Part shown: positions 9,151 through 17,429 of the stretch, piece after piece
Layout: every line of letters starts with the position of its first letter
Position numbering within the stretch: position 1 is the stretch's first letter
Origin: Paraburkholderia fungorum
GTDB taxonomy: Bacteria; Pseudomonadota; Gammaproteobacteria; Burkholderiales; Burkholderiaceae
Assembly: GCF_900099835.1 (NCBI RefSeq)
Contig: NZ_FNKP01000002.1
Coordinates: 1,612,001-1,676,000 of the forward strand
Length of the DNA: 64,000 nt
Direction of reading: 5' to 3'
Position numbers and translations under genes: made by a program
Notes under the pieces: generated by a model
Database searches by the model: none
Told to the model about the DNA's origin: nothing
What the model saw: the letters and a program-made list of their open reading frames with translations, nothing else

Positions 9151-9506
9151 GGTCCTCACTTGACGACTACTTCGCCGCGCTCGACCGGCTTAGGGCACGG
9201 AAGGCAAAGATAAACAACGACACGGTCGCCATCGAGGCCGGGCGCAAGAAGGGAAGTATCAAAAAATCGCGCCCGCAGTTCGCCGCCTTGATTTCAGCCA
9301 TAGAACAGGCTAACCAAGAGATGCAGTTGGTCAATGATGATGGGGCTATGCGACTTGAGGAGCTGAAGGGGAAAATCGAAGAACTGCGCCTACGCTACGA
9401 GGCAGCAATCTCGCGCGAAATATCGCTACTACGACAGGTTCGAGAGCTAAAAACAGAACTCGTCAATCTAAGAGGCGGGAGCGTTGTTCCGATTCGCAGT
9501 AGATGA
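9147..9506 (+). CDS. Small coiled-coil protein ending the recombinase operon (TnpC/GmtX-like position)
   Basis: A 119-residue, strongly charged protein starting in an ATGA overlap with recombinase 3. Residues 1-45 look like a small helix-turn-helix-like basic region (NNDTVAIEAGRKKGSIKKSR); residues 60-110 form a predicted coiled coil (MRLEELKGKIEELRLRYEA). Tn554 TnpC and the small protein of GMT modules have a similar size and position, and TnpC is an accessory that influences insertion orientation and efficiency. An accessory DNA-binding or bridging role is inferred from context; no enzymatic motif is present. Confidence 0.65.
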   Translation: MRSSLDDYFAALDRLRARKAKINNDTVAIEAGRKKGSIKKSRPQFAALISAIEQANQEMQLVNDDGAMRLEELKGKIEELRLRYEAAISREISLLRQVRELKTELVNLRGGSVVPIRSR

Positions 9507-9639
9507 CTACGAACATTGGCATACTTCGAAAGTGCAGTTCTCTCTGCGCAGAGGGGCCCGCGAACCACTGGGTAACGCGACACTGGTAGTGAAGCTCAAT
9601 GATGTATCACTACGAGGCCGGGATAGCAAAATAGTGCAT

Positions 9640-9780
9640 CTTTTTGAATGGACATGCCGTGCGTGCTTACGTCCATTTTTTGTGCCAAACAGGTGGACAA
9701 CTCCAAAAACCTAACTCATTGATATGCAAGAAATTCCAACTGTCCATTTCGTACGTACTTGTGCATAAACGAACAGTTGA
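9640..9780. mobile_element. Right terminal region and junction of the integrated island
   Basis: The dehydrogenase-family gene on the minus strand aligns by eye with its family up to the TTNAIIN segment and then changes abruptly to an unrelated 20-residue tail, so the junction lies close to 9770-9780. Left of it are island sequences with four TGGACA/TGTCCA-type motifs (9649, 9671, 9684, 9741). No matching left junction is visible, so the island extends past position 1. Confidence 0.6.
9648..9681 (+). terminator. Terminator-like hairpin after the recombinase operon
   Basis: ATGGAC (9648-9653) can pair with GTCCAT (9671-9676), followed by six T residues. It lies 140 bases after the last gene of the operon and just inside the island's right edge. 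The same TGGAC/GTCCA sequences recur at 9684-9689 and 9741-9746, so they may be protein-binding sites at the element end. Confidence 0.35.
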
Positions 9781-10615
9781 TGATCGCGTTCGTCGTGCCC
9801 AACGTGGTCGCGTGAGTCGTGAAGCCGCCCGACAACGCACCCGCAAAAATCTCGCACATCGCCGCGAGGCCGAATCCCTTGTGACCGCCGAACGGCGTCA
9901 GCGAACCGAACGGCGCTTCGTGCATGACTTTCGGATCGCGGGTCGGCATGCCTTCGTGATCGATCAGCGAGCCGGGGGGCACCTCTCTGTGCTGGTTGTA
10001 CGCGACCCGCGTCTTGCCGTAGGCGACCGTGCTGGTCGCAAAGTCGAGCACGAGCGGCGGCTTTCCGGGGCGCGGATAAGCCGCGCAAAACGGATTCGTG
10101 CCGATGCGCCGGTCCACGCCGCCGAACGGCGCAACCAGCGGATCGCCCGCCACGTTGACGAAGTGAAACGACACGAGACCGGCGCGCGCACACTGCTCGG
10201 CCCAATGCCCGATACGGCCGATGTGATGCGAGCCGCGCAAGCCGACCGCGCAAATACCGAGCCGTTTCGCGCGCTCGATGCCCTGCTCCATCGCCTCGAA
10301 CGCGACCACCTGACCGAAGCCCTTGCCGCCTTCGACGCTCAGCACCGCACCTGCGTCTTTCACGACCTCGGCATGCAGGTTCAGTTTCAACTCGCCGTCG
10401 GCCAGCGACGCGACATAGCGCGGCGTCATGCCCACGCCGTGCGAGTCGTGACCGGTCAGATTCGCCGCCACCAGATGATCCGCGACCAGCGCCGCCTCGC
10501 GCGGCGTGCTGCCCGCCTTCTCCCAGATCGCCTCGATATAGGCGTGCAGTCGATCGGCTGGAATCCGGGGCGTGGCGGGCTGAGCAGTCGCGCGGGTGGT
10601 CATTCGGTCGGTCAT
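9716..10615 (-). pseudogene. Malate/L-lactate dehydrogenase family protein, 3' end replaced by island DNA
   Basis: The first 275 residues or so belong to the Ldh/YiaK/AllD family of NAD(P)-dependent 2-hydroxyacid (malate, ureidoglycolate, sulfolactate) dehydrogenases: GHDSHGVG, the GSHHIGRIG region, TNPFCAAYP, FATSTVAYGK and FGGHKGFGLA are visible. Family members run to about 330-350 residues. Here the frame leaves the family after NAIIN and ends 20 residues later in island sequence, giving 299 residues. The lost C-terminal segment contributes to the fold, so the product is probably inactive. The start could also be the Met four codons later (10603). It lies next to a leftward M20 dipeptidase gene. 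Confidence 0.75.
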
Positions 10616-10687
10616 TCGGCGTGTTGAAGTTGGCGTGTCAGTTGAAGTTGCGGACGGGAAACAAAACCGCCTCGCGACTTCAAAAAC

Positions 10688-12151
10688 TCACGGCGCGGCG
10701 GCGATCACCTCGGCCACCGCTGCCGTCAGCTTCTTGCCGTACGGCACGTGCAGGAACTCGTTCGGCCCGTGCGCGTTCGACTTCGGCCCAAGCACGCCGC
10801 ACACCATGAATTGCGACTTCGGGAAGCCCGCCTTCAACACGTTCATCAACGGGATCGTGCCGCCCTGGCCCATGTAGGCGACGTCCGCGCCGTAGTGCTG
10901 GCGCGACGCGTCGTTCAGCGCGGTGGCGAGCCACGGCGCGAGGTCAGGCGCGCTCCAGCCGCTGGCCGCGCCCGCGTCGGGCCTGAACGTCACCTTCGCG
11001 TTGTACGGCGGATCGACTTCGAGCAGCGCCTTCAGTTCGGCGACGGCCTTCTCCGCTTCGATCGTCGGCGGCAGACGCAGCGACAGCTTGAACGCGGTAC
11101 GCGGACGCAACACGTTGCCCGCATCGGCGAGCGCGGGCAAACCCGCCGCCCCCGTCACCGACAACGACGGGCGCCACGTCGAATTCAGCAGCGCCTCTTT
11201 CGGATCGGTCGTGGTGGGCAGGACCTGACGGCCATCCTGACCGCACGCCCACGGCAGTTTCTTCCAGACGTCGTCGCCGAGAATCTGCGCGGTGGCTTCC
11301 GCTTCACGCAGACGATCGGCGGGGATCGGGCAATGAAAACCCTTCGGCAACAACGTGCCGTTCGCGGCGTCTTCGAGACGATCGAACAGTTGACGCATGA
11401 TGCGGAAGCTCGACGGCGCAATACCGCCATAGCCGCCCGAGTGAATGCCTTCGTCGAGCACGTGAACTTCGAGATCGCCGGCGACCAGGCCGCGCAGCGA
11501 CGTGGTGAGCCACAGTTGATCGTAATTGCCCGCGCCCGAATCGAGACACACGACGAGGCCGACGTTGCCGAGCCGTTCGCGCAACACGTCGACGTAGGGC
11601 AGCAAGTCGTAGCTGCCCGACTCTTCGCAGGTTTCGATCAGACCGACGCAGCGCGGACGCTCGACACCTTGTGCGTCCAGCGCCGCGAGCGCGGTGATGC
11701 TCGCGTAGATTGCGTAGCCGTCGTCCGCGCCGCCGCGGCCGTACAGCTTGTCGTTTTCGAGCTTCGGCGTCCACGGGCCGAGGTCGTTGCGCCAGCCGTC
11801 GAATTCCGGCTGCTTGTCGAGGTGACCGTACAGCACGATCGTTTCGTCGCTACCCGAACGCGTGGCGGGCGTTTCGAAAAAGATCACCGGCGTGCGGCCC
11901 GGCAAACGAATGACTTCGAGCTTCAGACCGCGCACGGATTGCTGTTCGGCCCATTGCGCGGCGTCGGTGATCACGCGCTCAAGGTAGCCATGCTTGACCC
12001 ACTCGGGATCGAACGCCGGGCTCTTGGCCGGCACCGCGATGTAGTCCGTCAGCGCGGGCACGATCTCGTCGTTCCACTTGCGGTCTACGAATTCGCGTAG
12101 CTTGTCCGGATTGATGCGCTGGGCCTGCTGGGTCGTATCGTCGGAGATCAT
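10688..12151 (-). CDS. M20 family metallopeptidase (CNDP/dipeptidase-like)
   Basis: A 487-residue zinc-dependent dipeptidase of the M20 family. Metal-binding and catalytic motifs appear in order: YGHLDKQPEFDGW (His and the following Asp), GRGGADDGYA (bridging Asp), CEESGSYDL (catalytic Glu pair) and a late His in NAHGPNEFLH. The lid/dimerisation domain lies at about residues 215-390. It is expected to be cytoplasmic and to hydrolyse small peptides. The gene precedes the truncated dehydrogenase gene on the same strand with a 70-base gap. Confidence 0.88.
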   Translation of the reverse strand: MISDDTTQQAQRINPDKLREFVDRKWNDEIVPALTDYIAVPAKSPAFDPEWVKHGYLERVITDAAQWAEQQSVRGLKLEVIRLPGRTPVIFFETPATRSGSDETIVLYGHLDKQPEFDGWRNDLGPWTPKLENDKLYGRGGADDGYAIYASITALAALDAQGVERPRCVGLIETCEESGSYDLLPYVDVLRERLGNVGLVVCLDSGAGNYDQLWLTTSLRGLVAGDLEVHVLDEGIHSGGYGGIAPSSFRIMRQLFDRLEDAANGTLLPKGFHCPIPADRLREAEATAQILGDDVWKKLPWACGQDGRQVLPTTTDPKEALLNSTWRPSLSVTGAAGLPALADAGNVLRPRTAFKLSLRLPPTIEAEKAVAELKALLEVDPPYNAKVTFRPDAGAASGWSAPDLAPWLATALNDASRQHYGADVAYMGQGGTIPLMNVLKAGFPKSQFMVCGVLGPKSNAHGPNEFLHVPYGKKLTAAVAEVIAAAP

Positions 12152-12370
12152 GATGGCGTCCGTGGGGGGATCTGGTCAGTCGAAACGATCATGATAGTCT
12201 GGATGCGGGATCGGCTGAACCCCCTGTCATATATCAGGGCTGGCGGAGGGGCTGCTGGCTTGGGATAGCGTGCGCGGCGGCGGTGCCTGACAATGCGCCC
12301 TTCGGCGCCGCGCAATTGACACCGGTTCGCGCGACAATCGGAGCATCTTTCACACATCGGGAGCGGTTTC

Positions 12371-12682
12371 ATGAGCGGCAACATCATCGTTCAGGCTATC
12401 GCCGCCGTGCTCGCGCTAACGCTGTATTTTCTGCCGGCCATACTCGCCGACCGTCGCAAGCGCCATGACGTGCTGACGCTGGCGCTGTTCAACGCGTGTC
12501 TCGGCTGGACCGTGTTCGGCTGGCTGCTCGCGCTCTACTGGTCGCTGCAACCGAATCCGCCGAAGAACGTCGCGGGCGAAGTCGTACAGACGCGGAAAAT
12601 CGTGCGGATGCGGGCGTTTTCGTCCGCCTTGATGGCGCGCGTGCAACGTCGCGAGGCGACGCGGGACCATCCGGAAAATTAA
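12371..12682 (+). CDS. Superinfection immunity-type small membrane protein
   Basis: A 103-residue protein with two membrane segments: residues 5-25 (IIVQAIAAVLALTLYFLPAI) and 36-58 (LALFNACLGWTVFGWLLALY). The LYFLPAI...LFNACLGWTVFGW pattern is that of the phage T4 Imm / superinfection immunity family, which is widespread in bacterial chromosomes outside prophages, usually with unknown function. A charged cytoplasmic tail follows. A GGGAGCGG ribosome binding site precedes the ATG. No phage genes are near. Confidence 0.75.
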   Translation: MSGNIIVQAIAAVLALTLYFLPAILADRRKRHDVLTLALFNACLGWTVFGWLLALYWSLQPNPPKNVAGEVVQTRKIVRMRAFSSALMARVQRREATRDHPEN

Positions 12683-12742
12683 GCGAGTTGCGGCGGGCGC
12701 AGCATGGGGCAAGCAGCAAACGGCATGCGGCAAAACACGCGC

Positions 12743-12772
12743 AAAAAAAAGCCGGCCGAGTAACCGGCCGGC
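12743..12772 (-). terminator. Rho-independent terminator of the DUF2158 gene
   Basis: GCCGGCC (12751-12757) pairs perfectly with GGCCGGC (12766-12772) around an 8-nt loop; read on the minus strand the stem is followed by eight T residues. It lies 64 bases after the stop codon of the leftward gene. Confidence 0.85.
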
Positions 12773-12835
12773 CAGGACAAAGATCGGGTTTAATCGTGTT
12801 GCGCGAATTATCGGACCACTTCGCCGTACAAGCTG

Positions 12836-13108
12836 TCAGGCAGCCCGGCCTACGCGATTCCACAGCACGGAACCAGCCGGAATGGACCGGGGCTCAGCGC
12901 GCATGTTGGCGGGCGCGAACATCTCGCGGCGCAGTTCGCCGTGTTCGTCGAACCACTCGCAAATCAGCCAGTCGCCGGGATTGAGCGCAACCGGACCTGC
13001 ATAGGTCACGGTCATGCGCGGGCCTCCTTCCTTCAACGTAACGACGTCGCCGACGTTAAAGCGTGCGGCTGGCGGTGTCTCGAATGCGTCAATGGTAGCG
13101 GTCAGCAT
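12836..13108 (-). CDS. DUF2158 (YodC-like) small protein
   Basis: A 90-residue protein with the family's pattern FNVGDVVTLKEGGPRMTV, then DWLICEWFDE and REMFAPANMR. The fold is a small beta-barrel, often annotated as YodC family; function unknown. The ATG is preceded by a strong AGGGGG ribosome binding site. A long upstream gap (13109-13586) holds its promoter, and a clear terminator follows it, so it is probably transcribed alone. Confidence 0.8.
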   Translation of the reverse strand: MLTATIDAFETPPAARFNVGDVVTLKEGGPRMTVTYAGPVALNPGDWLICEWFDEHGELRREMFAPANMRAEPRSIPAGSVLWNRVGRAA

Positions 13109-13586
13109 AATTACCCCCTACGGAACCGTTGAGCTTTATTAAGTCATTGCACCGGGTTTCTCGACTCTAGCCCTACTGAAGGAAAACTCTAAAAGTTCGC
13201 CAAGATTAACAATTGAATTTATTCGCAGCAAGTGCTTTTTATAGATACCGTTTTCAGATTCACGGGAATAACGATCCAGCCGAAGCTGCACGAGTTGAAA
13301 CCAGGAAAATCCCTGAATAATCCGCCAGATGCGGCTGTGTGCGGCACCGCACGACCGTCAAGCCTGCCGTATGCACGCTGTCGCCCAACGTGGAAAGCGC
13401 GCCCGGTTTCTTCATATCCAAACTCCCGGAAAACCGTAGGGTTTATTCCCGACCATCTAAAATTGAAACTTACCTATGAACAGCCGACTCATCGGTAAAT
13501 ACGTGGCGCTTAATTATGTTTTTGTTTAAACCGGATAATATTTTCCGCAATGCAACCACTGAAAACGATTACGGTCCGGTTATTTT
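13109..13586. other. Intergenic region
   Basis: AT-rich relative to its neighbours and probably contains the DUF2158 promoter. A possible minus-strand small frame starts at 13415 (MKKPGALSTLGDSVHTAG...), 52 residues with a CGGGAG site upstream; I cannot support it further. No repeat or RNA gene is seen. Confidence 0.4.
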
Positions 13587-15143
13587 TCAAACGGCTTGCG
13601 TGGCGCGACGCAACACAAATTGCTGATGCCGAACCAGTAGCACGCTCAAACCAATACATATAAACATCAGCAACGCGTTGATTGCGAGGCTCACCTGAAA
13701 GCCGTGGGCATACGCCGCAGGCGCGGTGCTGCCGCCAATTGCGCCGAAGAACGCGCCGCTGATCGCCGCCGTGCCGAACGCCGAGCCGATCTGCAAGGTC
13801 GACGACACCACGCCCGAGGCCAGCCCCGCCTTTTCCGGCACGACTTCCAGCAAGACGATGCGCATGATCGACGGCAGCAGCAGGCCATGGCCGACGCCTG
13901 CGCACAACAGCCCGCAGTAAAACAGCAGGTCCGGCGACACGGTCTGGGTCGAGGCCCAGCCGGTCACGGCGAAGCCGACTGTCATCATCGAGAAGCCCAG
14001 CGTCAGGACGTGGCTGCCAATCCGTTTGACCACCGCCGGCGATGTCAGCGGCCCGAGCACAAAACCGATCGCAAACGGCATGATCGCGATACCTGACGCA
14101 AGCGGCGTCCAGTGCAGACCGGTCTGCAGGAAAATCCCATAGGTCAGGAAAAACGCGCTGTTGCAGTAAAACAGGAACGCGAGCACAAGACCCAACGCGA
14201 AGGCCCGGTTGCGAAACAATTGCAGATCGACCAGCGGATGACCACCGCCGCGTTCGACCCGACGCTCGGTCGCCACGAACAGCGCGAGCACAGGCACCGC
14301 GAGTGCGAACATCACGAAGGTCCACGTCGGCCAGCCGGCTTCGCGGCCGTGCGTCATCGGATAGATGACGAGCAGCAATACCGCCGACAGCAACGCCACG
14401 CCTTTCAGATCCACGCCCGTGCTTGTCGCGGGCTGGTTCTCCGGCACGAACTTCCATGTACCGATGAACGCCGCGATGCCGATCGGGATGTTGATCAGGA
14501 AGATGATCCGCCAGTCGAGGCCGAACGGGTGGTACGTGATCAACGCGCCGCCGCCGAGTTGACCGACGATCGACGACAAGCCGAACACGAAGCCATACAG
14601 GCTCATCACTTTGGTTTGCTGATGCAGCGGCACCACCGCGCGGATGGTCGCGAGCACCTGCGGCGCCATCACGGCGGCCGCGATGCCCTGCACGATCCGC
14701 GAAATCACCAGCATGTGGCCGCTGGTCGCGAAACCGCACAGCGCCGACGCAACCACGAACGCCGCCATGCCGGTCATGAACATGCGGCGCCGGCCGAACA
14801 GATCGCCGAGGCGCCCGCCGGTGATCAGCAGCACCGCATAGGCCGATGCGTACGCGGACACCACGAGTTGCAATTGCGCGTCGGTGGCGTTCAGGCCGGT
14901 GTGAATCGAAGGCAGCGCGAGGTTGACGATGAAGTAATCGAGCGGCGCGAGGAATGCGCCGACGAACAGTACGGCAAGCGCGAGCCCTTGCCGCTCGAAG
15001 CGAGGCACGGCCCTTTCCACGTGCTTTTCCGCCGATCGCGCCATGCCCGCAGCGACCGCGCCCGGACAGGTCGCCACGCCTGCCGTCGCGTCGGCGGGTC
15101 CAACGAATGCCGCCGCAGCGGACTTGAGGGATTCGTCTTTCAT
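13587..15143 (-). CDS. MFS drug efflux transporter, DHA2 (EmrB/QacA) family
   Basis: A 518-residue inner-membrane protein with about 14 transmembrane segments. After a hydrophilic N-terminus, helix 1 holds LAPLDYFIVNLALPSI, the DHA family signature region; the loop 2-3 motif reads GGRLGDLFGRRRMFMTG and the motif-C region follows. DHA2 proteins export drugs and other hydrophobic compounds with proton antiport. It lies 31 bases downstream of a tetR gene on the same strand, so the pair is probably one self-regulated unit. The substrate cannot be told from sequence. Confidence 0.88.
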   Translation of the reverse strand: MKDESLKSAAAAFVGPADATAGVATCPGAVAAGMARSAEKHVERAVPRFERQGLALAVLFVGAFLAPLDYFIVNLALPSIHTGLNATDAQLQLVVSAYASAYAVLLITGGRLGDLFGRRRMFMTGMAAFVVASALCGFATSGHMLVISRIVQGIAAAVMAPQVLATIRAVVPLHQQTKVMSLYGFVFGLSSIVGQLGGGALITYHPFGLDWRIIFLINIPIGIAAFIGTWKFVPENQPATSTGVDLKGVALLSAVLLLVIYPMTHGREAGWPTWTFVMFALAVPVLALFVATERRVERGGGHPLVDLQLFRNRAFALGLVLAFLFYCNSAFFLTYGIFLQTGLHWTPLASGIAIMPFAIGFVLGPLTSPAVVKRIGSHVLTLGFSMMTVGFAVTGWASTQTVSPDLLFYCGLLCAGVGHGLLLPSIMRIVLLEVVPEKAGLASGVVSSTLQIGSAFGTAAISGAFFGAIGGSTAPAAYAHGFQVSLAINALLMFICIGLSVLLVRHQQFVLRRATQAV

Positions 15144-15174
15144 GACCGATCGTTCAAAAATTCGACAAAAAAAT

Positions 15175-15813
15175 TTAGACGAGGGCGCGCATTGCGACGT
15201 CGACTATTCCGATTAACGCATCTTCCTTGTGGGCGACCCGCCCTAACACGCGCAGACCCTGCATCACGCACAGCAGGAAATCGCCGACCGCTTTTTCGTC
15301 GAGCGTCGAATTGAATGCGCCGCTCGCCTGCCCGCGTATCACCGATGCCGCGAGCAACGTGGCCATGCGACGCTGGATCGCGGCGACGCGCGTGCGTAAT
15401 TCTTCGTCGCCGGGCTGCATTTCCAGCGTGGTATTCGTGATGAAACAGCTACGCTCGCCGGTCAGCGCGCAAGCGACTTTCGCGTAGTGCAGCAAGGCGT
15501 TTCGTAGCGACTCTTCGGCCGGCACCGGCGCGTTCAGCCGTTCGGCCAGGCGCGCGACCGAACCTTCCGCATAGTGATCCAGCGCGGCGAGCATGATGCC
15601 GTGTTTGTCGCCGAATACGCCGTACAGGCTGCCGCGCAACAGGCCGGTGGCTTTGCACAGGTCGTCGATCGACGTGGCGTGGTAGCCATGGTTCCAGAAC
15701 ACCTGGCTCGCGCTGGTCAATACCGTGGCGGTATCGAACTCGCGCGGGCGCCCACGGGAACACACGTCACCCGCTTTCTTGGTGGATTGTTTTGGATTGC
15801 CAGTTTGCTTCAT
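15175..15813 (-). CDS. TetR/AcrR family repressor of the adjacent efflux gene
   Basis: A 212-residue regulator. The N-terminal helix-turn-helix is clear: FDTATVLTSASQVFWNHGYHATSIDDLCKATGLLRGSLYGVFGDK. The C-terminal ligand domain has a Cys (ERSCFITNTTLE) typical of this subgroup. It is transcribed before the DHA2 transporter with a 31-base gap. Similar half-sites (GAC-N4-CGTTCAA) precede both tetR and the transporter gene, consistent with autoregulation. Confidence 0.85.
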   Translation of the reverse strand: MKQTGNPKQSTKKAGDVCSRGRPREFDTATVLTSASQVFWNHGYHATSIDDLCKATGLLRGSLYGVFGDKHGIMLAALDHYAEGSVARLAERLNAPVPAEESLRNALLHYAKVACALTGERSCFITNTTLEMQPGDEELRTRVAAIQRRMATLLAASVIRGQASGAFNSTLDEKAVGDFLLCVMQGLRVLGRVAHKEDALIGIVDVAMRALV

Positions 15814-15827
15814 GTGACGGATATTAT

Positions 15828-15843
15828 GACTAACCGTTCAAGA
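15828..15843. promoter_or_regulatory. Possible TetR operator before tetR
   Basis: GACTAACCGTTCAAGA upstream of tetR resembles GACCGATCGTTCAAAA at the transporter start (around 15143-15158). The two share GAC-N4-CGTTCAA. Binding is inferred only from this resemblance and position. Confidence 0.3.
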
Positions 15844-15993
15844 AAGCAAGGGCGGGTGTTTGATACGGTGCCCGCGAGGAAGTGTGGCCGTTGCGTAAAC
15901 CGTTGATTGTCGGCCCGAAACAAATGGCTCACGCCGATCCATTTGTTTGCCGACGACACGCCCCGTCCAGGCGTCCGCTAATGCAGCCAGCTG

Positions 15994-16030
15994 AAATAAA
16001 AACCGGCGACGGAGATAACCCCGCCGCCGG
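15994..16030 (-). terminator. Terminator of the osmC gene
   Basis: On the minus strand a GC-rich 10-bp stem with one mismatch (arms at 16021-16030 and 16003-16012) is followed by TTTTTATTT. It lies 33 bases past the stop codon of the OsmC-family gene. Confidence 0.75.
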
Positions 16031-16062
16031 CTTCATCAAACTTGCGTCAACTCAAAAGCGCC

Positions 16063-16488
16063 TCAGGTTTCGAGTTTCGCATCCATCGTGATCGTCGCGT
16101 TGAGCACCTTCGACACCGGACAACCCGCTTTCGCGTCCGCGGTGGCTTTTTCAAAAGCCGCCTTGTCGCCGCCCGGAATTTTCACTGCCACGTCGAGATG
16201 CACCGCCGTGATCGAAAAGCCGCCGCCGTCCTTGTCGAGCGTGACGGTTGCGGTCGTGCCGATACGCTCCGGCGTGATGCCGGCCTTGCCCAATTCCGCC
16301 GACAACGCCATCGAGAAACAGCCCGCATGCGCAGCCGCAATCAGCTCTTCCGGATTCGTGCCGATGCCGTCCGCGAAGCGGGTCGAGAACGAGTACTGGG
16401 TTTCCTTGAGGACCCCGCTGTCGGTGGAAATCGAGCCCTTGCCGTCCTGCAGGCCGCCTTGCCAGACTGCTGATGCCTTGCGCTTCAT
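16063..16488 (-). CDS. OsmC/Ohr-family peroxiredoxin
   Basis: A 141-residue protein of the OsmC type. The two redox cysteines are in AHAGCFSMALS (about residue 57) and AGCPVSKVL (about residue 125), with the expected Glu/Arg region NPEELIAAAHAG. The family reduces organic hydroperoxides in the cytoplasm. A strong ribosome binding site (AGGAGAG) precedes the ATG and a clear terminator follows, so it is probably monocistronic. Confidence 0.9.
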   Translation of the reverse strand: MKRKASAVWQGGLQDGKGSISTDSGVLKETQYSFSTRFADGIGTNPEELIAAAHAGCFSMALSAELGKAGITPERIGTTATVTLDKDGGGFSITAVHLDVAVKIPGGDKAAFEKATADAKAGCPVSKVLNATITMDAKLET

Positions 16489-16842
16489 CGCTCTCTCCTG
16501 TTAATGCCCTGCTTCGCGCGCAGCACGACGACGAAATGACACCCACTGCAACAGCCACGCCCCGGATGGTTTGCGGTTGGGTATCGGTCGCGAGTTCCTG
16601 CGCGGCGCCGCAGATGCGGGCGTGGACCGAACTCCATCATAGGCGCTTCCCCATGCTGGCGTGATGACGGTGAGTCAAACGTCGGCAAGGAAAATTACCC
16701 AAATCGATTAAACCTGAAAACGTAACAATCATTTCGAAAAAAGTTGCTTTATACCTTACCTTACAGAAAATAAACTGAATTCATCGGATCGGGAAACGTG
16801 ATTCAAACCGGTTCCATCAACAATCTAATTCTGGAGGTCATC
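16489..16842. other. Divergent promoter region
   Basis: It lies between leftward osmC and the rightward DUF4148 gene. The part from 16680 on is AT-rich and likely carries the DUF4148 promoter. No further gene, repeat or RNA is seen. Confidence 0.4.
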
Positions 16843-17151
16843 ATGAAATCGCTTATTTCAGCCGTTCTGGTTGCATCGGCTCTGGTCGTTCCGGCTATCT
16901 CGTTTGCGCAGCAGGCCAACGCGCCGCTGACTCGCGCTCAGGTGCGCGCCGAAATCGTTACCGCGCAAAAAGCGGGCCTCCTGTATCAGAACGACACGCA
17001 ATATCCGAAGGCCGTCCTGCAAAACGGCGCAGCGGTGCTTGCTTCGGCACAGGGTTCGCAGGATGTGGGCGGCGTGAACGCGGGTTCGTCGGAATCGGGC
17101 GCGTCGGCTTCGGTGCAACACGGTCCGCTGTCGATTTATCGCGGTCACTGA
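16843..17151 (+). CDS. DUF4148 secreted protein
   Basis: A 102-residue protein. The start at 16843 is chosen because CTGGAGG lies 7 bases upstream and the product then begins with a classical signal peptide, MKSLISAVLVASALVVPAISFAQQ, cleaved at about residue 23. The mature part has the family pattern LTRAQVRAEIVTAQKAG and a Ser/Gly-rich tail. DUF4148 proteins are abundant in Burkholderiaceae and probably periplasmic; function unknown. A strong terminator follows at 17258. Confidence 0.85.
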   Translation: MKSLISAVLVASALVVPAISFAQQANAPLTRAQVRAEIVTAQKAGLLYQNDTQYPKAVLQNGAAVLASAQGSQDVGGVNAGSSESGASASVQHGPLSIYRGH

Positions 17152-17257
17152 TGCGCGCCGTGGCCTGGTAAGTGACAGGTCAGCCGCGCGGTTGCGGCTA
17201 GAGTGGACGGGTCGCTGAAGATGGTTGAAGCGGGTGATGTCACTACTGCACCCTGAA

Positions 17258-17300
17258 GCGCTCCGGTTGCCGAGTTTTTCGCAACCGGGGCGCTTTTATT
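17258..17300 (+). terminator. Rho-independent terminator after the DUF4148 gene
   Basis: A 13-bp stem with one mismatch (17258-17270 with 17281-17293, GCGCtCCGGTTGC arm) closes a 10-nt loop and is followed by TTTTATTTT. Confidence 0.85.
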
Positions 17301-17429
17301 TTGCGCACTGCGTATCTGCGCGTTGGGTCGATAACCCGGTGTCGCAGCGAAGTAGAAATAACGGCGCGGTTTGAAAGAACTCCATCCAGATCGGACGCAA
17401 TGCCCGACACGGCACTCCCGCGCGTCCGG

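Noticed and set aside
9644..10627. A 327-codon + strand frame opposite the dehydrogenase gene
   Set aside because: Arg/Ala/His-rich shadow of a GC-rich gene; the minus-strand product matches a known family over most of its length.
10748..12100. A 450-codon + strand frame opposite the M20 dipeptidase
   Set aside because: Shadow frame; the opposite strand carries all M20 metal motifs.
12371..12682. Superinfection immunity-type gene as a sign of a prophage
   Set aside because: No phage structural, lysis or integrase genes are near; the family is common in ordinary chromosomes.
14112..15314. A 400-codon + strand frame opposite the DHA2 transporter
   Set aside because: His/Arg-rich text with no domain, antisense to a clear 14-helix transporter.
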